6,450 bases of DNA, from contig JASLAV010000651.1 in the NCBI GenBank assembly GCA_030146905.1, forward strand, positions 1 to 6,450, in the 5' to 3' direction. The stretch is from Lentzea sp. (GTDB taxonomy: Bacteria; Actinomycetota; Actinomycetes; Mycobacteriales; Pseudonocardiaceae). Below are positions 5,868 through 6,450 of the stretch, in pieces. A program made the translations under genes and the position numbers. Position 1 is the stretch's first letter. Each line of letters begins with the position of its first letter. The notes under the pieces were generated by a model. It had not been told where the DNA came from, did not search any database, and saw nothing but the letters and a program-made list of their open reading frames with translations.

Positions 5868-6450
5868 CTAGAGTTTCGCCGCCCGGCGAAACCGGTCCGC
5901 CGCGCGGACGAGTGCGATGGACAGCTCCGGCGGCGAGACGACCTCGAACTCGACGGTGATGCTCGCGAGCATGAACACCACGTCGTCCATGGTCTCCCCA
6001 CCGACCCGCACGTGGCACGACGTGTCGTCCACCGCCACGACCTCGCCGTAGCTGTGCCACTGCGTCGCCTCGGACGCGGGCACACCCAGCCGTACGACGC
6101 CCTGCACCGGCCACCGGTCGGCCACCCTCGCCGCCACGAACGCCCCCGCGTCGCCACCGGGGATCTCCCGCGGCGTGAACCGGGCGCCGAACGGGGTCCG
6201 CACGGTCATCCGGTCGAGCCGGAACGTCCGCCAGTCGTCACGCCGCAGGTCCCACGCGACCAGGTACCAGCGGCGGCCCCACGTGACCAGCCGGTGCGGC
6301 TCGACCTCCCGCAGCGACTCCTCCCCCGCGTGGCCGACGTAGGAGAACCGGATCCGCTGCCGGTCGCGGCAGGCCGTGCCGACCGACGTCAGCACCGCCG
6401 CGTCCACCGCGGGCGCCGTGCCGGTGTGCGGGACCGTCGCGATCTCCAGT
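5868..6450 (-). CDS. WYL-domain transcriptional regulator (5' partial, C-terminal part)
   Basis: 193 residues are visible and the frame stays open to the right edge, so the true start is outside the window. A GTG at 6407 is internal: the codons upstream of it (LEIATVPHTGTAPA) join smoothly onto the linker that precedes WYL domains. The WYL domain runs from VLTSVGTACRDRQRIRFSY through LREVEPHRLV, then GRRWYLVAWDLRRDDWRTFR with LDRM, holding the name-giving W-Y-L and the conserved arginines of the ligand pocket. A WCX-like C-terminal extension follows (from about VQGVVRLGVP to the end). Family members of about 320 residues carry an N-terminal winged helix that binds DNA, presumably here beyond 6450. 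WYL proteins sense ligands, and the well-studied PafBC and DriD respond to DNA damage through nucleic-acid signals. What this one controls is unknown; the downstream PP2C gene is a candidate. Confidence 0.93.
   Translation of the reverse strand, partial: LEIATVPHTGTAPAVDAAVLTSVGTACRDRQRIRFSYVGHAGEESLREVEPHRLVTWGRRWYLVAWDLRRDDWRTFRLDRMTVRTPFGARFTPREIPGGDAGAFVAARVADRWPVQGVVRLGVPASEATQWHSYGEVVAVDDTSCHVRVGGETMDDVVFMLASITVEFEVVSPPELSIALVRAADRFRRAAKL

Noticed and set aside
5842..5876. Rho-independent terminator between the WYL and PP2C genes
   Set aside because: The stems are short and no T-run follows either on the minus strand.
5868..6407. Starting the WYL gene at the GTG at 6407
   Set aside because: The frame is open to the window edge, the linker upstream fits the family, and WYL regulators of this type normally have an N-terminal winged helix, so this is an internal codon.
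1..6450. CRISPR array, transposon ends, tRNA genes or phage att sites
   Set aside because: I found no spaced direct repeats, terminal inverted repeats flanked by target duplications, or cloverleaf-like segments; nearly all bases are in well-supported genes.

Overview
This is a very GC-rich window whose third codon positions are almost all G or C. Its protein set (Tat-exported enzyme with discoidin modules, NPCBM module, bacterial Ku, small PP2C phosphatase, WYL regulator) is typical of a soil actinobacterium. Pseudonocardiales such as Lentzea, Saccharothrix or Amycolatopsis are my best guess, but that placement is inference from gene style. Coding density is close to complete, no gene-free stretch reaches 100 bases, and I see no tRNA, rRNA, CRISPR array, insertion sequence or phage gene.

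Left part (1-3025, + strand): the last 49 codons of a protein ending in an NPCBM-type carbohydrate-binding module run, with a 7-base overlap, into a 959-residue Tat-exported protein. That protein has an N-terminal helical region, probably an alpha/alpha toroid, then a beta-rich region and discoidin (F5/8 type C) modules. Together they look like a translationally coupled pair of secreted proteins acting on an extracellular polysaccharide. The catalytic family of the large protein is one I cannot name.

Middle (3042-4249): an alpha/beta hydrolase (+) starts 16 bases after the exported protein and may be in its operon. It converges on a YfcE-like metallophosphoesterase (-), and the two coding regions overlap tail to tail by 109 bases. 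The recognisable family cores meet at about base 3765, so each protein carries a short tail encoded antisense to the other.

Right part (4250-6450): a 97-base divergent spacer with several short inverted repeats separates the phosphoesterase from a canonical bacterial Ku gene (+), the end-binding protein of non-homologous end joining. Ku converges on a stand-alone PP2C-type phosphatase (-), and the two stop codons share one CTAG palindrome. Upstream of the phosphatase on the same strand is a WYL-domain transcriptional regulator whose N-terminal part lies beyond the right edge. No LigD partner is visible.

Overall these are mostly recognisable accessory and housekeeping genes. I do not see a convincing new multi-gene system. 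The points most worth a second look are the unclassified exported enzyme with its permuted-looking discoidin segment, the antisense tail overlap, and the Ku leader.
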